A DNA stretch of 64,000 nucleotides from Streptomyces dioscori (GTDB lineage Bacteria; Actinomycetota; Actinomycetes; Streptomycetales; Streptomycetaceae). The position numbers were made by a program, and so were the translations under genes. The notes beneath the pieces were generated by a model. The model was not told the origin of the DNA and made no database searches. It saw nothing but the letters and a program-made list of their open reading frames with translations. The stretch lies in contig NZ_KZ679039.1 in NCBI RefSeq assembly GCF_003024195.1, forward strand, positions 660,285 to 724,284, in the 5' to 3' direction. Numbering within the stretch: the first letter of the stretch is position 1; each line of letters starts with the position of its first letter. Below are positions 36,635 through 46,498 of this stretch, piece by piece.

Positions 36635-36828
36635 GAGCGGCAGGGACGACAGGAGCGGCAGGCAGAAGCAAGGACGGAAGAGCGGGCGGGGGAGGGGAAC
36701 GAGGGAAAAAACGGACATGAGTATCCATCGGTAACAGGGGGCTTGCGCTACCTCGGGAGTCCCGTGCGAGGATCGGCGGGCTTCGGGGGCGTGCAGCCTC
36801 GCGGCCGCGCCCCGCCCCGCCGCACTTC

Positions 36829-37914
36829 ATGACGCCGGCGCACCCTGCGCCCCCGCACCGCCCCGTACCCCCCGCTCCGCCCCGTACCCCCGCTCCGTCC
36901 TGTACCTCCGCACGGGAGGCTGTGCCCGCCTTGGTCCTGTCAGCCGTACTGCCCGGTACCGCTCTGCGTGTGACGCGCGGAGCGGTGGGGCGGCGTGTGC
37001 TGCAAGTGGTCCTGTTGGTGGGCGGGTTGTTCGCGCTGGGTTTCCTCTGCGGGGAGCGGGCCTACGCGGCGGACGGTGTCGTGCCGGCCAAGGAGCCTGC
37101 GGGGCTGGTCCGTTCGGTGACGGTTCCCGCCGAGCGTTTGACGGCGGGTGCGCCTCTTGAGCGGCCCGGCAAGCAGTCGCCGGACTCGCACGCGCAATCG
37201 CACTCACGGTCCGTGACCGACGAAGTCCACGGTGTCGTACGGCCCGTCGGTGATCTGGTGGATCAGATCGCCGACGGAATGGTCGGCGGGATAACCGACG
37301 GGCTGGGCGAGGGAGTCGTCGAGCAGCCGGATCCATCGCAGTGGTGGCCGCCGGTGCCGCAACTCCCCACGCTGCCCGGTGTTCACGAGCTGCCGGAGCT
37401 GCCGGAGCTGCCGGAGCTGCCGGAGCTGCCGGAGTCGCCGGTGCTGCCGTTGCCGTTGCCTTTGCCTGCGCTTCCCGGCCAGACCCTCCCGGCCGGTTCG
37501 GCGGCGGAGCCGCAGCAGCCCGCCGGGGCGGTTTCGGACCAGCAGCAGCCAGCAGGGAAGCAGCCGAGCGACGAGGGTGACGAGAGCGGCACGGCGGTGT
37601 ACGGACCGCGGTTCGCCGGTGGCCTCGCGGCGGCCGATGAAGACCTGCGGCATCAGGGGCATGCCGACGGCGCCCGGTACACCCCGGTGACGGGTGTCGT
37701 GCAGGCGCCCGTGCACCGGATACCCGACGGTGACCCCGCGGGTGCGTTGGCGCGTCATTCCGCGGTCGACAACGGGTCGCCGCGGCACGGTGACGCGCAG
37801 GCCGTCACGTTCAACGAGAGGGCCCGCTTGACGCTGGTGCCCGGCGCCGCCGCGGACGTCACCGCGGCCGGGCCCCGGGACCGGCACCGGGACACTCCGG
37901 CGTTCCCCGGCTAG
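36829..37914 (+). CDS. Secreted or membrane-anchored Pro-rich protein
   Basis: Up to 361 residues. A secretion signal (RVLQVVLLVGGLFALGFLCGE, then AYA before ADGV) suggests export. The mature part has DEVHGVVRPVGDLVDQIADG, a Pro/Leu region with five LPE units (37387-37431) and a Gln/Pro-rich segment, with a C-terminus lacking known motifs. The start is uncertain: ATG 36829 gives a Pro-rich leader; GTG 36922 has GGGAGG just upstream; GTG 36970 gives a normal-length signal peptide. Function unknown; a surface or spore-wall role would be inference. Confidence 0.6.
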   Translation: MTPAHPAPPHRPVPPAPPRTPAPSCTSAREAVPALVLSAVLPGTALRVTRGAVGRRVLQVVLLVGGLFALGFLCGERAYAADGVVPAKEPAGLVRSVTVPAERLTAGAPLERPGKQSPDSHAQSHSRSVTDEVHGVVRPVGDLVDQIADGMVGGITDGLGEGVVEQPDPSQWWPPVPQLPTLPGVHELPELPELPELPELPESPVLPLPLPLPALPGQTLPAGSAAEPQQPAGAVSDQQQPAGKQPSDEGDESGTAVYGPRFAGGLAAADEDLRHQGHADGARYTPVTGVVQAPVHRIPDGDPAGALARHSAVDNGSPRHGDAQAVTFNERARLTLVPGAAADVTAAGPRDRHRDTPAFPG

Positions 37915-38208
37915 AGCCGGACCCTCCCTCCGCCGAACAGGTCTGTCCGCCTGCCCGGAGAGCGCGCCCGTCCCGGGCGTGGATGTCGGTGCTCGACCCC
38001 TCCACCGACTCCCCCTCACCGACTCTCCCCCACCGGCGCGGCGGCGACCCTTCCGGGATCCGGCCCCTCCTCCCCCCCCCGGAACGTGACGCGGACGACG
38101 CGGACCTCACACGGACCTCGCGCACACCCCACGCAGACCTCGCGCTGACGTCCCGCAGTCACCCCGAACCAACCCTCGGTATGAGTATGAGAAGGATCTG
38201 ACGTACGC

Positions 38209-38804
38209 ATGCACAAGAACATCCGCCGTTCCCGCGTCGTAGCCGCCGACGTCTCCGGCGTGTGGCGGGTCAGGTGCGACCCCCGTTCGCCGGCGGTGTC
38301 GGCCGCGTCGGCGGCGCGGTGCGCCCGGTGCCGGACTCGGTCGTCCGGTACGTCCAGCCGGTCGTGGACGGTGTCGGCGACAGCGCCACGACACTCGCCT
38401 ACGGCGTGACGGGCGACATTCGGCCGTTCGCGTACGGCGTGGCCGGTGAGGTGGCCCCGGTGGGGACCGGGACGGCCGGACAGGCCGCTCCCCTCGTGGG
38501 CGACCTGGCCGGAACCGTCGGATCCGCCGCCGTCCCCCTGGCCGCGAACGCGGCCGGCGGCGTCCAGGGCATGGCCGAGTCCGTCACGCCGAGCTACCTG
38601 CCGCCCGTGCGCGGCGCGGTTCCGCGTACGGCGTCTGACCACCCCCGTCGTACGGCCGAGCCCGGCGGCCGGCCGTACGGCACCCCTCCGGAAGAACCCG
38701 GAACCACCTCCGACTCCGCGGGGCGCAGGCCCGTACGGCCGAAATCCGTTCGGTCCGGCCGGGCACGACCCCGCGGTCCGGGCCGGCGGTCCTCATTGGG
38801 GTGA
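38209..38804 (+). pseudogene. Frameshifted secreted-protein remnant
   Basis: A typical signal-peptide start (MHKNIRRSRVVAADVSGVW) begins at ATG 38209 after a GAAGGA-like site, but that frame soon becomes Ser/Arg-rich. From about 38262 another frame carries protein-like sequence (PDSVVRYVQPVVDG, AYGVTGDIRPFAYGVAGEVA, LVGDLAGTVGSAAVPLAAN) and ends at 38804. The two parts fit a single secreted-protein gene broken by a frameshift or small deletion near 38250-38270. The alternative is an independent short gene starting at 38262. Its tail overlaps a perfect terminator hairpin. Confidence 0.5.
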
Positions 38805-38817
38805 GGACCGCCGGCCC
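38780..38817 (+). terminator. Long hairpin at the gene remnant end
   Basis: GGGCCGGCGGTCCTCA / TGAGGACCGCCGGCCC form a perfect 16-bp stem with a 6-nt loop. The stop codon is in the right arm. Confidence 0.8.
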
Positions 38818-38851
38818 ACGCCCCTGAAGCCACAATCAGGGGCTGTTCACG

Positions 38852-38887
38852 GGGCCTCACCAGGTAAACCCCAGCCTGGTGAGGCCC
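38852..38887 (+). terminator. Second hairpin terminator
   Basis: GGGCCTCACCAGG pairs with CCTGGTGAGGCCC, 13 bp, 10-nt loop, followed by TTC. A tandem terminator after the previous hairpin, insulating sucC. Confidence 0.75.
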
Positions 38888-38937
38888 TTCACTCTGGCAA
38901 TCTGTGACCGTAATCACCGCCCAGGTGTGATCTGCGA

Positions 38938-38966
38938 TTTACGACCCCACCACCGGCGGGGATAAC
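38938..38966 (+). promoter_or_regulatory. Candidate sucCD promoter
   Basis: TTTACG (38938-38943), 17 nt, GATAAC (38961-38966). A start near 38973 would give a 120-nt leader before sucC. Confidence 0.4.
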
Positions 38967-39095
38967 CTGCGAGGCGGACATGCCGCGTGCCGGCCACCGT
39001 GCTCACGCCCTCCTTGTGACCGCGCAGTCACGTTGCCCTCGCGGCACGCCCACGCAGACAACGAACCGCGAATTACCTGATAGGGACGGACGCGC

Positions 39096-40274
39096 GTGGA
39101 CCTGTTCGAGTACCAGGCGAGGGACCTCTTCGCCAAGCACGGTGTACCGGTGCTGGCCGGTGAAGTCATCGACACGCCTGAAGGGGCGCGCGCGGCGACC
39201 GAGCGACTTGGCGGCAAGTCCGTCGTCAAGGCGCAGGTCAAGGTCGGTGGCCGCGGCAAGGCCGGCGGCGTGAAGCTGGCCGCCACCCCGGACGAGGCCG
39301 TCGCTCGCGCGACGGACATTCTCGGCATGGACATCAAGGGCCACACGGTCCACAAGGTGATGATCGCCGAGACGGCCCCGGAAATTCTTGAGGAGTACTA
39401 CGTCTCGTACCTCCTCGACCGCACGAACCGCACCTTCCTCGCCATGGCGTCCGTACAGGGCGGCATGGACATCGAGGAGGTCGCGGAGAAGACCCCCGAG
39501 GCCCTCGCGAAGGTCCCGGTCGACGCCGTCGAGGGCGTTTCGATCGAGAAGGCCCGCGAGATCGTGGCCCTGGCGAAGTTCCCGGCCGAGGTGGCCGAGC
39601 AGGTCGCCGAGATCCTCGTGACCCTGTGGGAGACCTTCGTCAAGGAGGACGCGCTCCTCCTGGAGGTCAACCCCCTCGCCAAGGTCGCCTCCGGCGCCGT
39701 GCTGGCGCTGGACGGGAAGGTCTCCCTGGACGAGAACGCCGAGTTCCGCCAGGCGGACCACGCCGCTCTTGAGGACAAGGAGTCGGCCAACCCGCTGGAG
39801 GCCGCCGCCAAGGCGAAGAACCTCAACTACGTCAAGCTCGACGGCGAGGTCGGCATCATCGGCAACGGCGCGGGTCTCGTCATGAGCACCCTCGACGTCG
39901 TCGCGTACGCCGGTGAGAACCACGGCGGCGTGAAGCCGGCCAACTTCCTCGACATCGGCGGTGGCGCCTCCGCCGCGGTCATGGCGAACGGCCTGGAGAT
40001 CATCCTCGGCGACCCGGACGTCAAGTCCGTGTTCGTCAACGTCTTCGGTGGCATCACCGCCTGTGACGAGGTCGCCAACGGCATCGTCCAGGCGCTGCAG
40101 CTGCTCGCCGACAAGGGCGAAGAGGTCAGCAAGCCGCTGGTCGTGCGTCTCGACGGCAACAACGCCGAGCTGGGTCGCAAGATCCTCTCCGACGCCAACC
40201 ACCCGCTGGTGCAGCGCGTGGACACCATGGACGGCGCGGCCGACAAGGCCGCCGAGCTCGCGGCCGCGAAGTAA
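39096..40274 (+). CDS. sucC: Succinyl-CoA synthetase, beta subunit
   Basis: 392 residues from GTG 39096. The start [19 protein letters not shown] is typical of SucC. ATP-grasp features follow ([24 protein letters not shown]) and the C-terminal CoA-ligase domain has FLDIGGGAS and [13 protein letters not shown]. With SucD it forms the TCA-cycle enzyme that makes ATP or GTP from succinyl-CoA. Length is normal and no motif is missing. sucD follows 21 bp later in one operon. Confidence 0.97.
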   Translation: MDLFEYQARDLFAKHGVPVLAGEVIDTPEGARAATERLGGKSVVKAQVKVGGRGKAGGVKLAATPDEAVARATDILGMDIKGHTVHKVMIAETAPEILEEYYVSYLLDRTNRTFLAMASVQGGMDIEEVAEKTPEALAKVPVDAVEGVSIEKAREIVALAKFPAEVAEQVAEILVTLWETFVKEDALLLEVNPLAKVASGAVLALDGKVSLDENAEFRQADHAALEDKESANPLEAAAKAKNLNYVKLDGEVGIIGNGAGLVMSTLDVVAYAGENHGGVKPANFLDIGGGASAAVMANGLEIILGDPDVKSVFVNVFGGITACDEVANGIVQALQLLADKGEEVSKPLVVRLDGNNAELGRKILSDANHPLVQRVDTMDGAADKAAELAAAK

Positions 40275-40295
40275 GGGACGAGGGACAGAACAGCC

Positions 40296-41180
40296 ATGGC
40301 TATCTTCCTCAACAAGGACAGCAAGGTCATCGTCCAGGGCATGACCGGCGCCACGGGCATGAAGCACACCAAGCTCATGCTCGCTGACGGCACGAACATC
40401 GTCGGCGGCGTGAACCCGCGCAAGGCCGGCACGTCGGTCGACTTCGACGGCACCGACATCCCCGTCTTCGGCACGGTCGCCGAGGCCATCGAGAAGACGG
40501 GCGCCAACGTGTCCGTCCTCTTCGTGCCGCCGGCCTTCTCCAAGGCAGCCGTCGTCGAGGCCATCGACGCCGAGATCCCCCTCGCGGTCGTCATCACCGA
40601 GGGCATCGCCGTCCACGACTCCGCCGCCTTCTGGGCGTACGCGAAGTCGAAGGGCAACAAGACCCGCATCATCGGCCCGAACTGCCCCGGTCTCATCACC
40701 CCGGGCCAGTCCAACGCCGGCATCATCCCGGGCGACATCACGAAGCCGGGCCGTATCGGCCTGGTCTCGAAGTCCGGCACGCTGACGTACCAGATGATGT
40801 ACGAGCTGCGCGACATCGGCTTCTCGTCGGCCGTCGGCATCGGTGGCGACCCGGTCATCGGTACGACGCACATCGACGCGCTCGCCGCGTTCGAGGCCGA
40901 CCCCGACACCGACCTGATCGTCATGATCGGTGAGATCGGCGGCGACGCCGAGGAGCGTGCGGCGGACTACATCGCGAAGAACGTGACGAAGCCGGTCGTC
41001 GGCTACGTCGCGGGCTTCACCGCGCCCGAGGGCAAGACCATGGGCCACGCCGGCGCCATCGTCTCCGGCTCCTCCGGTACGGCCGCCGCCAAGAAGGAGG
41101 CCCTTGAGGCCGCCGGCGTCAAGGTCGGCAAGACGCCGACCGAGACGGCGAAGCTGGCCCGCGCCATCCTCGCCGGCTGA
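40296..41180 (+). CDS. sucD: Succinyl-CoA synthetase, alpha subunit
   Basis: 294 residues. The N-terminal CoA-binding domain has [15 protein letters not shown], and [12 protein letters not shown] and [11 protein letters not shown] are alpha-subunit signatures. His251 in [12 protein letters not shown] is the phosphorylated catalytic histidine. Partner of SucC, which lies immediately upstream. ATG 40296 follows GGGACAGAACAGCC. A 15-bp hairpin terminates the operon. Confidence 0.97.
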   Translation: MAIFLNKDSKVIVQGMTGATGMKHTKLMLADGTNIVGGVNPRKAGTSVDFDGTDIPVFGTVAEAIEKTGANVSVLFVPPAFSKAAVVEAIDAEIPLAVVITEGIAVHDSAAFWAYAKSKGNKTRIIGPNCPGLITPGQSNAGIIPGDITKPGRIGLVSKSGTLTYQMMYELRDIGFSSAVGIGGDPVIGTTHIDALAAFEADPDTDLIVMIGEIGGDAEERAADYIAKNVTKPVVGYVAGFTAPEGKTMGHAGAIVSGSSGTAAAKKEALEAAGVKVGKTPTETAKLARAILAG

Positions 41181-41209
41181 CCAGCCGGTTCACCGTTTTC
41201 CGGTACGCC

Positions 41210-41247
41210 GACGGGCCCGCACCCTCAGCAGGGGGTGCGGGCCCGTC
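41210..41247. terminator. Hairpin terminator between sucD and the converging gene
   Basis: GACGGGCCCGCACCC / GGGTGCGGGCCCGTC, 15 bp with an 8-nt loop, 30 bp after sucD. It can serve both converging genes. Confidence 0.85.
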
Positions 41248-41268
41248 CGCGTCGCCGGGGCCCGGCGC

Positions 41269-42153
41269 TCAGCGGAGCTGCGGCAGCAGCCTCTCCGGGC
41301 CCTCACCGAACATGCCGCGCAGTTTGGCGCGCAGCTCCAGGTCCTGGACCGTCAGCGGGGCGGGGCCGGAACGCGGCGGAACTCCGGGCACCTTCGTGGC
41401 CGGGGCCTGCGGAGCCTCGTAATGATCGGGAGCCGTGTGCAGCGTGAACGCGGTGGAGCCGATGATCAGGACCGTGAAGGCGATGGCCGCGCGGGTCCAG
41501 CGGCGGGCCCGGCGCTCGCTGCCCGAGCGCACGACGACGGGTTTCGGGGCGGTCCGCAGCCGTTCCGTGCCGCCCAGCTCCGTGAGCCGCCGCCGCAGCT
41601 CCTCCTTCTCCGCCAGGTCGGGCAGGCGCCGGGCGACGGCCGCGCGCGCGTACATCAGCCGGTTCGCCGCCGCCGGAGTGCTCGCCTCCGTCTCGGCCGC
41701 GGTCTCCGCCAGCCCGATCCCGACACCGTCGTGGAGGAGCAGGGTCCGCCGGTACACGGGCGGCAGGTTCAGCAGCGTCGACAACAGCCGGCGGTCGTCC
41801 AGGGCGGCCGGCGGCGGCTCCGGGGCCCGGTGGCGCAGCCGCAGCCGATGCCAGGGGGACATCGCGTACTCGTACGCCGCCGCCCGCACCCAGCCCGCCG
41901 GATCCCGGTCGACGGCCACCTCGGGCCAGCGCTGCCACGCCAGCTGGAAGGCCCGCTCCACGGACTCCCGCGCCAGCTCCCGCCGCCCGGTGAGCAGATA
42001 CGCCTGCCGTACGAGGGCCGGGGCGGCGTACGCGTAGAGGGCGTCGAAGGCCTGAGCGGGCGTCAGGGCGTCGTCGGTACCGGCTTCGGTATCGGCCGCC
42101 GCCTCGGCCTCGGCACCGGCGTTGGCGTCGGCAGGGGCAGCGGTCCGCGTCAC
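41269..42153 (-). CDS. Membrane-anchored sigma-factor-like protein
   Basis: 294 residues from GTG 42153 with AAGGG upstream. The N-terminal 30 residues are Ala-rich. ALVRQAYLLTGRRELARESVERAFQL resembles sigma region 2, and LLNLPPVYRRTLLLHDGVGI with LAETAAETEAST resembles region 4. A single membrane helix (AIAFTVLIIGSTAFTLHTA) follows, then a short outer tail. It looks like an ECF-like protein that has acquired a membrane anchor or lost its sigma role. Whether it still binds RNA polymerase is unknown. Confidence 0.65.
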   Translation of the reverse strand: MTRTAAPADANAGAEAEAAADTEAGTDDALTPAQAFDALYAYAAPALVRQAYLLTGRRELARESVERAFQLAWQRWPEVAVDRDPAGWVRAAAYEYAMSPWHRLRLRHRAPEPPPAALDDRRLLSTLLNLPPVYRRTLLLHDGVGIGLAETAAETEASTPAAANRLMYARAAVARRLPDLAEKEELRRRLTELGGTERLRTAPKPVVVRSGSERRARRWTRAAIAFTVLIIGSTAFTLHTAPDHYEAPQAPATKVPGVPPRSGPAPLTVQDLELRAKLRGMFGEGPERLLPQLR

Positions 42154-42167
42154 CGGGCACCCTTTCG

Positions 42168-42193
42168 TACGTAAAAGTACATAAAACGTATAT
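42168..42193. promoter_or_regulatory. AT-rich palindromic promoter region between divergent genes
   Basis: TACGT (42168-42172) and ACGTA (42186-42190) flank AAAGTACATAAA in an AT island that stands out against the surrounding DNA. It lies 15 bp upstream of the sigma-like gene and about 60 bp before the DUF6350 gene, in the right place for a divergent promoter or operator. Confidence 0.4.
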
Positions 42194-42250
42194 TGAGCGA
42201 CACATCCGAGGTTCGCCTGTTACGACGGGAAAGCGCGTGTCGTTGGGAGC

Positions 42251-44674
42251 ATGGCGGGTGTGACCCAGATGACCGATCGCAGTTCCGATCGAAGCCCTGA
42301 TCGCAACTCGGACCGCAACCCGGACCGCAGCCCGTCGTTGCCGCCGCCGCTCGCCCGGCTGCGGGAACGGTCGCCCGGACTGGCCGCGGGCCTGGCCGGC
42401 GGCGCGCTCGCGGCGGGCCTCGGGCTGGCGGCGCTCGCCGTCCTCGTGACGGTCCTGTGGATCAGTTCGCCCTACCCGGACAGCGGTCCCGACGGGGCCC
42501 TGCATGTCGCCGCCGCGCTGTGGCTGCTGGCGCACGGCGCCGAACTCGTCCGCACGGACACGTTGTCCGGCGTACCCGCGCCCATTGGTGTGACGCCGTT
42601 GCTCCTCGTCGCCCTGCCGGTGTGGCTGCTGCACCGCGCGGCGCGCGACGCGGCGGACGGCAAACCGGCCGACGGCGACGGCGACAGTGACGGCGACGGG
42701 TCCGGGGCGCGGTCGCCCGCCGTTCGCACGGCGTGGGCCGGAACCGTCTTGGGCTACCTGACGGTCGGCGCCGCCGCCGCGGTGTACGCCTCGGGCGGTG
42801 AACCGAGCCCGTCGTGGGCGTCCGTCGTCGTGGTGCCGCCGCTGCTCGTGGCGACGGCGGCGGGAGCCGGCGTCCGGACGGCGTACGGGCGGCTGCCCGG
42901 GCCGCTGCCACGGGCGCTGCGCCAGGCTCTCGACACCCTTCAACTCGGATCCGTCATGTCCTCGGACGCCCGGGCGCGGCTCCTGGCCGCCGCTCGCGCC
43001 GCCGCCGCCGGGGCCGCGGCGCTCGTGGGCGGCGGGGCCGTCCTGGTCGGGGTCTCGCTCGTGTGGCACGGAGGCCCGGCGCGGCTGTCGTTCCTGCAGC
43101 TCACGGACAGCTGGTCGGGCCGGTTCGCGGTGCTGCTGCTGGCGCTCGCACTCATCCCGAACGCGGCGGTGTGGGGGGCCGCGTACGCGCTCGGTCCCGG
43201 TTTCGCGCTCGGGGCCGGGCATACGGCGGGGCCGTTGTTGTCGGACCCCGGCTCGCGGCTGCCCCCCTTCCCCCTGCTGGCGGCCCTTCCGGACGCCGGT
43301 CCGGGAACGGCGCCGAACTGGGCCGCGGCGGCCGTGCCCCTGGTGGCCGGTGCGGTGGTGGCGTGGTTCACGGTGCGGGCGGGGGTGCCGGGGCGCACCC
43401 GTACGGGCGGGGGAGAGGACGCGGCCTCGGTGGCCGCCCGGCGCGCGGCGGCGTGGTCGGCCGGACGTACCGCCGGGGCCCTGGCGCTCGCGGCGGCCCT
43501 GTGCGGCCTGGCGCTCGCGGTCCTCGCGGCCCTGGCGGGCGGGCCCCTCGGGGTGGCCGCGCTCGCCGACTTCGGCCCCGTCTGGTGGCAGACGGGTCCG
43601 GCCGCCGCGCTCTGGATCGCGACGGTGGGCCTGCCGACGGGCCTGACCCTGCGCCTCTGGCGCCTGCGCGCACCCCGGCCCCCTCGGGCCCGCGCCACGG
43701 ACTCGGACGGCCTCCGGTCCCGGCCGCGCCGAGCAGGGGCTTTCCGGCTACGTGGCTGGGGGGTACGGGGCTCCGGTGTACGGGGCCTGTGGGCTCGGCG
43801 CACACGGGACCCCGAACCGTCCGCCGCCGGACAGGCGCCCCAGGGACAGCCCACCGCGGAGCGGGCGACCGGGGAGCACTCGATCTACGAGTTCCTGGTC
43901 CACGAGCCTCCGACAGCTCCGACACCCCCGACAGCTCCGACACCTCCGACACCTCAGATGGGCGGGTCTCCGAGCCCGGCGACTCCGGTGAGCGGGGCTT
44001 CGAGCCCGGCGGCTCGGGTGGAGGGCGCTCGGAGTCAGGCGTCTCCGGTCGAGGGGCCTCCCGGCCCGCCGACTCCGGTGAGCGAGTTTCCCGGCACGCC
44101 GGTTCCGGTGAGCGAGTTTCCCGGCACGCCGGTTCCGGTGAGCGGGTCTTCCGGCCCGGCGTCGCCGCTGGACGCGTCTTCGGGCCGGGTTGCTCCGGTG
44201 AACGGTGCTTCGAGCCCCGCGGATCGGGTGAAGGGGGCGTCGAGCCCGGTGTCCCCGGCCAAGGCTTCTCCCGGTCCGACAGCTCCGGTGAGCGAGTTTC
44301 CCAGCACGCCGGTTCCGGGGAACGGGTCTTCCGGCCTGGCGTCGCCGCTGGGCGTGCCTCCCGGGGCGGTTGCTCCGGTGAGCGGGGCGCAGCCCGGAGC
44401 TTCGCGTTCCGCCGAAGCGGAGCCGCCCTCGCGGAGCCGTTGGTTCTCGCGGTTCCGCCGGCCCGGGGGGCGGGCGGAGAAGGACCCCCGTACAGCCACC
44501 GGCAGCCGTGCGGTCCCCGATCCCGACTTCGAGCCGTACGACTTCCTGCCGGCCTCCGACTCCTACGGTTCCCTCTGGCACGACGACTGGCACGACGACG
44601 TCTCGCGCGAGGCCCGCTGGGCGGCGCTGAAGCAGGCGTCCACCCCCGTCGACCGGGTCGACCCCCCGGACTGA
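42251..44674 (+). CDS. DUF6350 polytopic membrane protein (PerM-like) with repetitive C-terminal tail
   Basis: 807 residues from ATG 42251 (GGGAGC before it). An Asp/Arg/Ser repeat leader ([19 protein letters not shown]) precedes about ten hydrophobic helices ([35 protein letters not shown] and others). The family is related to the mycobacterial division protein PerM. From about residue 571 the tail has 14 ten-residue repeats (e.g. [20 protein letters not shown]), then an acidic C-terminus ([20 protein letters not shown]). A role in division or envelope maintenance is inferred. purN follows after an oppositely oriented gene. Confidence 0.8.
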   Translation: MAGVTQMTDRSSDRSPDRNSDRNPDRSPSLPPPLARLRERSPGLAAGLAGGALAAGLGLAALAVLVTVLWISSPYPDSGPDGALHVAAALWLLAHGAELVRTDTLSGVPAPIGVTPLLLVALPVWLLHRAARDAADGKPADGDGDSDGDGSGARSPAVRTAWAGTVLGYLTVGAAAAVYASGGEPSPSWASVVVVPPLLVATAAGAGVRTAYGRLPGPLPRALRQALDTLQLGSVMSSDARARLLAAARAAAAGAAALVGGGAVLVGVSLVWHGGPARLSFLQLTDSWSGRFAVLLLALALIPNAAVWGAAYALGPGFALGAGHTAGPLLSDPGSRLPPFPLLAALPDAGPGTAPNWAAAAVPLVAGAVVAWFTVRAGVPGRTRTGGGEDAASVAARRAAAWSAGRTAGALALAAALCGLALAVLAALAGGPLGVAALADFGPVWWQTGPAAALWIATVGLPTGLTLRLWRLRAPRPPRARATDSDGLRSRPRRAGAFRLRGWGVRGSGVRGLWARRTRDPEPSAAGQAPQGQPTAERATGEHSIYEFLVHEPPTAPTPPTAPTPPTPQMGGSPSPATPVSGASSPAARVEGARSQASPVEGPPGPPTPVSEFPGTPVPVSEFPGTPVPVSGSSGPASPLDASSGRVAPVNGASSPADRVKGASSPVSPAKASPGPTAPVSEFPSTPVPGNGSSGLASPLGVPPGAVAPVSGAQPGASRSAEAEPPSRSRWFSRFRRPGGRAEKDPRTATGSRAVPDPDFEPYDFLPASDSYGSLWHDDWHDDVSREARWAALKQASTPVDRVDPPD
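43961..44398 (+). repeat. About fourteen degenerate 30-bp repeats inside the DUF6350 gene
   Basis: Period 30 bp, in frame, encoding decapeptides of the type xGxSSPxxPV. Two adjacent units around 44080-44140 (GTGAGCGAGTTTCCCGGCAC start) are identical at DNA level, pointing to recent duplication. Confidence 0.8.
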
Positions 44675-44720
44675 CGCCCGACCGGCGCCCGGCCGGCGGC
44701 CGGCTGACCCCGGTCCCGGG

Positions 44721-45431
44721 TCAGTCGCGGGCGCCCAGGAACCTCTGCAGCTCGTCCGGCAGCAGCGTGTCGCAGGACTTCTTCGCCGTGTTGGTGAGGG
44801 AGTCGTTCACACACGTGTAGTAGTCGCGGTACACGAGCTGGGCCGTGAACGTCGCCGCGACCATGGCGAGCGCCAGGGACGCCGTGACGAGACCGCTGAT
44901 CGCCGCGGTTTTCTGCGGCTTCGAGTCCCGGCCGGACGGCGCCGGGGTGTCCGGGTCCGCCGGGCGCGGCTTGGCGCGCAGGGCGCTGATCGACCAGTAG
45001 AGGGCCAGCGCGCCGAGCAGCAACGCCACGTAAGGCCAGCTGAAAAGGGCGAAGAAGAACGCCCACATGCCCGACAGCAGCGCGTACCGCGCACGCCGCT
45101 GCGCGGGGTCGGTCGGGTCCCAGCGCATCCCCGCGCCCGGCCCGCCGGAGCCCTCCGGACCGCCCTGGCCGCCGCCGGGGCCGCCCGAGTTGCCGGAGCC
45201 CGGCCTGTCACCGAACCGGCCGCCCTGCGCGCGCCCCGGCTGCCGGTCGCTCCACTGGCTGCCCCAAGGGGAGCTGCCGTCGTCCTGGCCGCCCCTGCCG
45301 TCCTGACCCTGGCCGCCCACGGGCCGCCGCGGCTGCCACGGCCGGTCGGGGGTGCCCTCCGGCGGCGGGGCGAAGGGGTTGTCGTCCGAGGGGTTCCCCG
45401 GCGCGCCGGAGCCCTGCCCGCTCTCGGGCAC
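44721..45431 (-). CDS. Membrane protein with Gly/Pro/Asp-rich cytoplasmic N-terminus
   Basis: About 236 residues from GTG 45431 (VPESGQGSGAPGNPSDDNPFAPPPEG), chosen over a longer frame because GGGAG precedes it and DDNPFAPPPEG is usual near the start of such proteins. The first 110 residues are Gly/Gln/Pro-rich, followed by DPTDPAQRRARYALLSGMWAF and helices in LFSWPYVALLLGALALYW and AAISGLVTASLALAMVAATF. The C-terminus is extracytoplasmic with two Cys (YTCVNDSLTNTAKKSCDTLL), a possible disulfide. Function unknown. Confidence 0.72.
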   Translation of the reverse strand: MPESGQGSGAPGNPSDDNPFAPPPEGTPDRPWQPRRPVGGQGQDGRGGQDDGSSPWGSQWSDRQPGRAQGGRFGDRPGSGNSGGPGGGQGGPEGSGGPGAGMRWDPTDPAQRRARYALLSGMWAFFFALFSWPYVALLLGALALYWSISALRAKPRPADPDTPAPSGRDSKPQKTAAISGLVTASLALAMVAATFTAQLVYRDYYTCVNDSLTNTAKKSCDTLLPDELQRFLGARD

Positions 45432-45868
45432 GTCGTCGCTCTCCCGCGGCGGAGTGGGAGAGGAGTGCCGCTCGCGCAGCAGGAGCGGAGGGCGTCGGAG
45501 ACTTCGGTCCGGCATCAGGTGTGCGTCTTCCCCTTGGTGGTGTCGGGCGGTGGTGATCGGCGCCGGTGACCGGCGGGCAGCTGTCCACAGGGCCGGCCAC
45601 GCCTCCGGGGCTCACTTCCCGGACATTCGTGCCTGTACCTGTCCCCGGTCAACGTCCCGTGCGCACAAGGCGTTCCCCTGCGCGGACCGTCTTCCCGGGG
45701 TGGTTCCTCCCCAGACGCTACCTTCCGGCCACGCCCCCGTCCCGTGGGGGCCGCCCGGTGTGCCGGTATCGTTGCTGCCGGTCGGCCGCTTCGTAGGCTT
45801 CCCCGTATCCGGGGGCGCGAAGCATTCGTACGACCATACAAAGGCACTCCCCGAGAAAGGGCCCCGCC

Positions 45869-46498
45869 GTGGCCAAGGCCAAGCGCCTCGTCGTGCTGGT
45901 CTCCGGATCAGGTACGAATCTGCAGGCCCTCCTCGACGCGATCGCGGCACAGGGAGCGGCCGGCTACGGAGCCGAGATCGTCGCGGTCGGCGCGGACCGC
46001 GAGAACATCGCGGGGCTCGACCGCGCCGAGCGTGCCGGGCTGCCGACCTTCGTCCACCGGGTGAAGGACTACGGGACCCGTGAGGAGTGGGACGCGGCAC
46101 TGGCCGGGGCCACCGCCGCGTACGCGCCGGATCTCGTCGTCTCGGCCGGGTTCATGAAGATCGTGGGCAAGGAGTTCCTGGCCCGCTTCGGCGGCCGGTG
46201 CGTGAACACCCACCCCGCCCTGCTGCCCAGCTTCCCGGGGGCGCACGGCGTCCGTGACGCGCTCGCCTACGGCGCGAAGGTCACCGGGTGCACCGTCCAC
46301 TTCGTCGACGACGGCGTCGACACCGGCCCGATCATCGCCCAGGGCGTGGTCGAGGTCCGGAACGAGGACTACGAGGACGACGGATCCGCTCTCCATGAGC
46401 GCATCAAGGAAGTCGAGCGAAGGCTGCTCGTCGATGTCGTGGGGCGGCTCGCCCGCAACGGCTATCGCATCGAGGGACGAAAGGTAGTTATCCAGTGA
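45869..46498 (+). CDS. purN: Phosphoribosylglycinamide formyltransferase
   Basis: 209 residues from GTG 45869. Transfers formyl from 10-formyl-THF to GAR in purine synthesis. Signature motifs: [15 protein letters not shown] at the N-terminus, [28 protein letters not shown] (catalytic His and Asn region) and [15 protein letters not shown]. It overlaps purH by 4 bp (GTGA), so the two late purine enzymes are translated together. folD, which supplies the formyl-THF pool, is 2.7 kb downstream. Confidence 0.96.
   Translation: MAKAKRLVVLVSGSGTNLQALLDAIAAQGAAGYGAEIVAVGADRENIAGLDRAERAGLPTFVHRVKDYGTREEWDAALAGATAAYAPDLVVSAGFMKIVGKEFLARFGGRCVNTHPALLPSFPGAHGVRDALAYGAKVTGCTVHFVDDGVDTGPIIAQGVVEVRNEDYEDDGSALHERIKEVERRLLVDVVGRLARNGYRIEGRKVVIQ

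Noticed and set aside
39003..41048. A very long minus-strand frame opposite sucC and sucD
   Set aside because: It mirrors the sucCD coding frames; its peptide is Asp/Gly/Arg/Val-rich without any domain, as expected for the antisense of GC-rich coding DNA.
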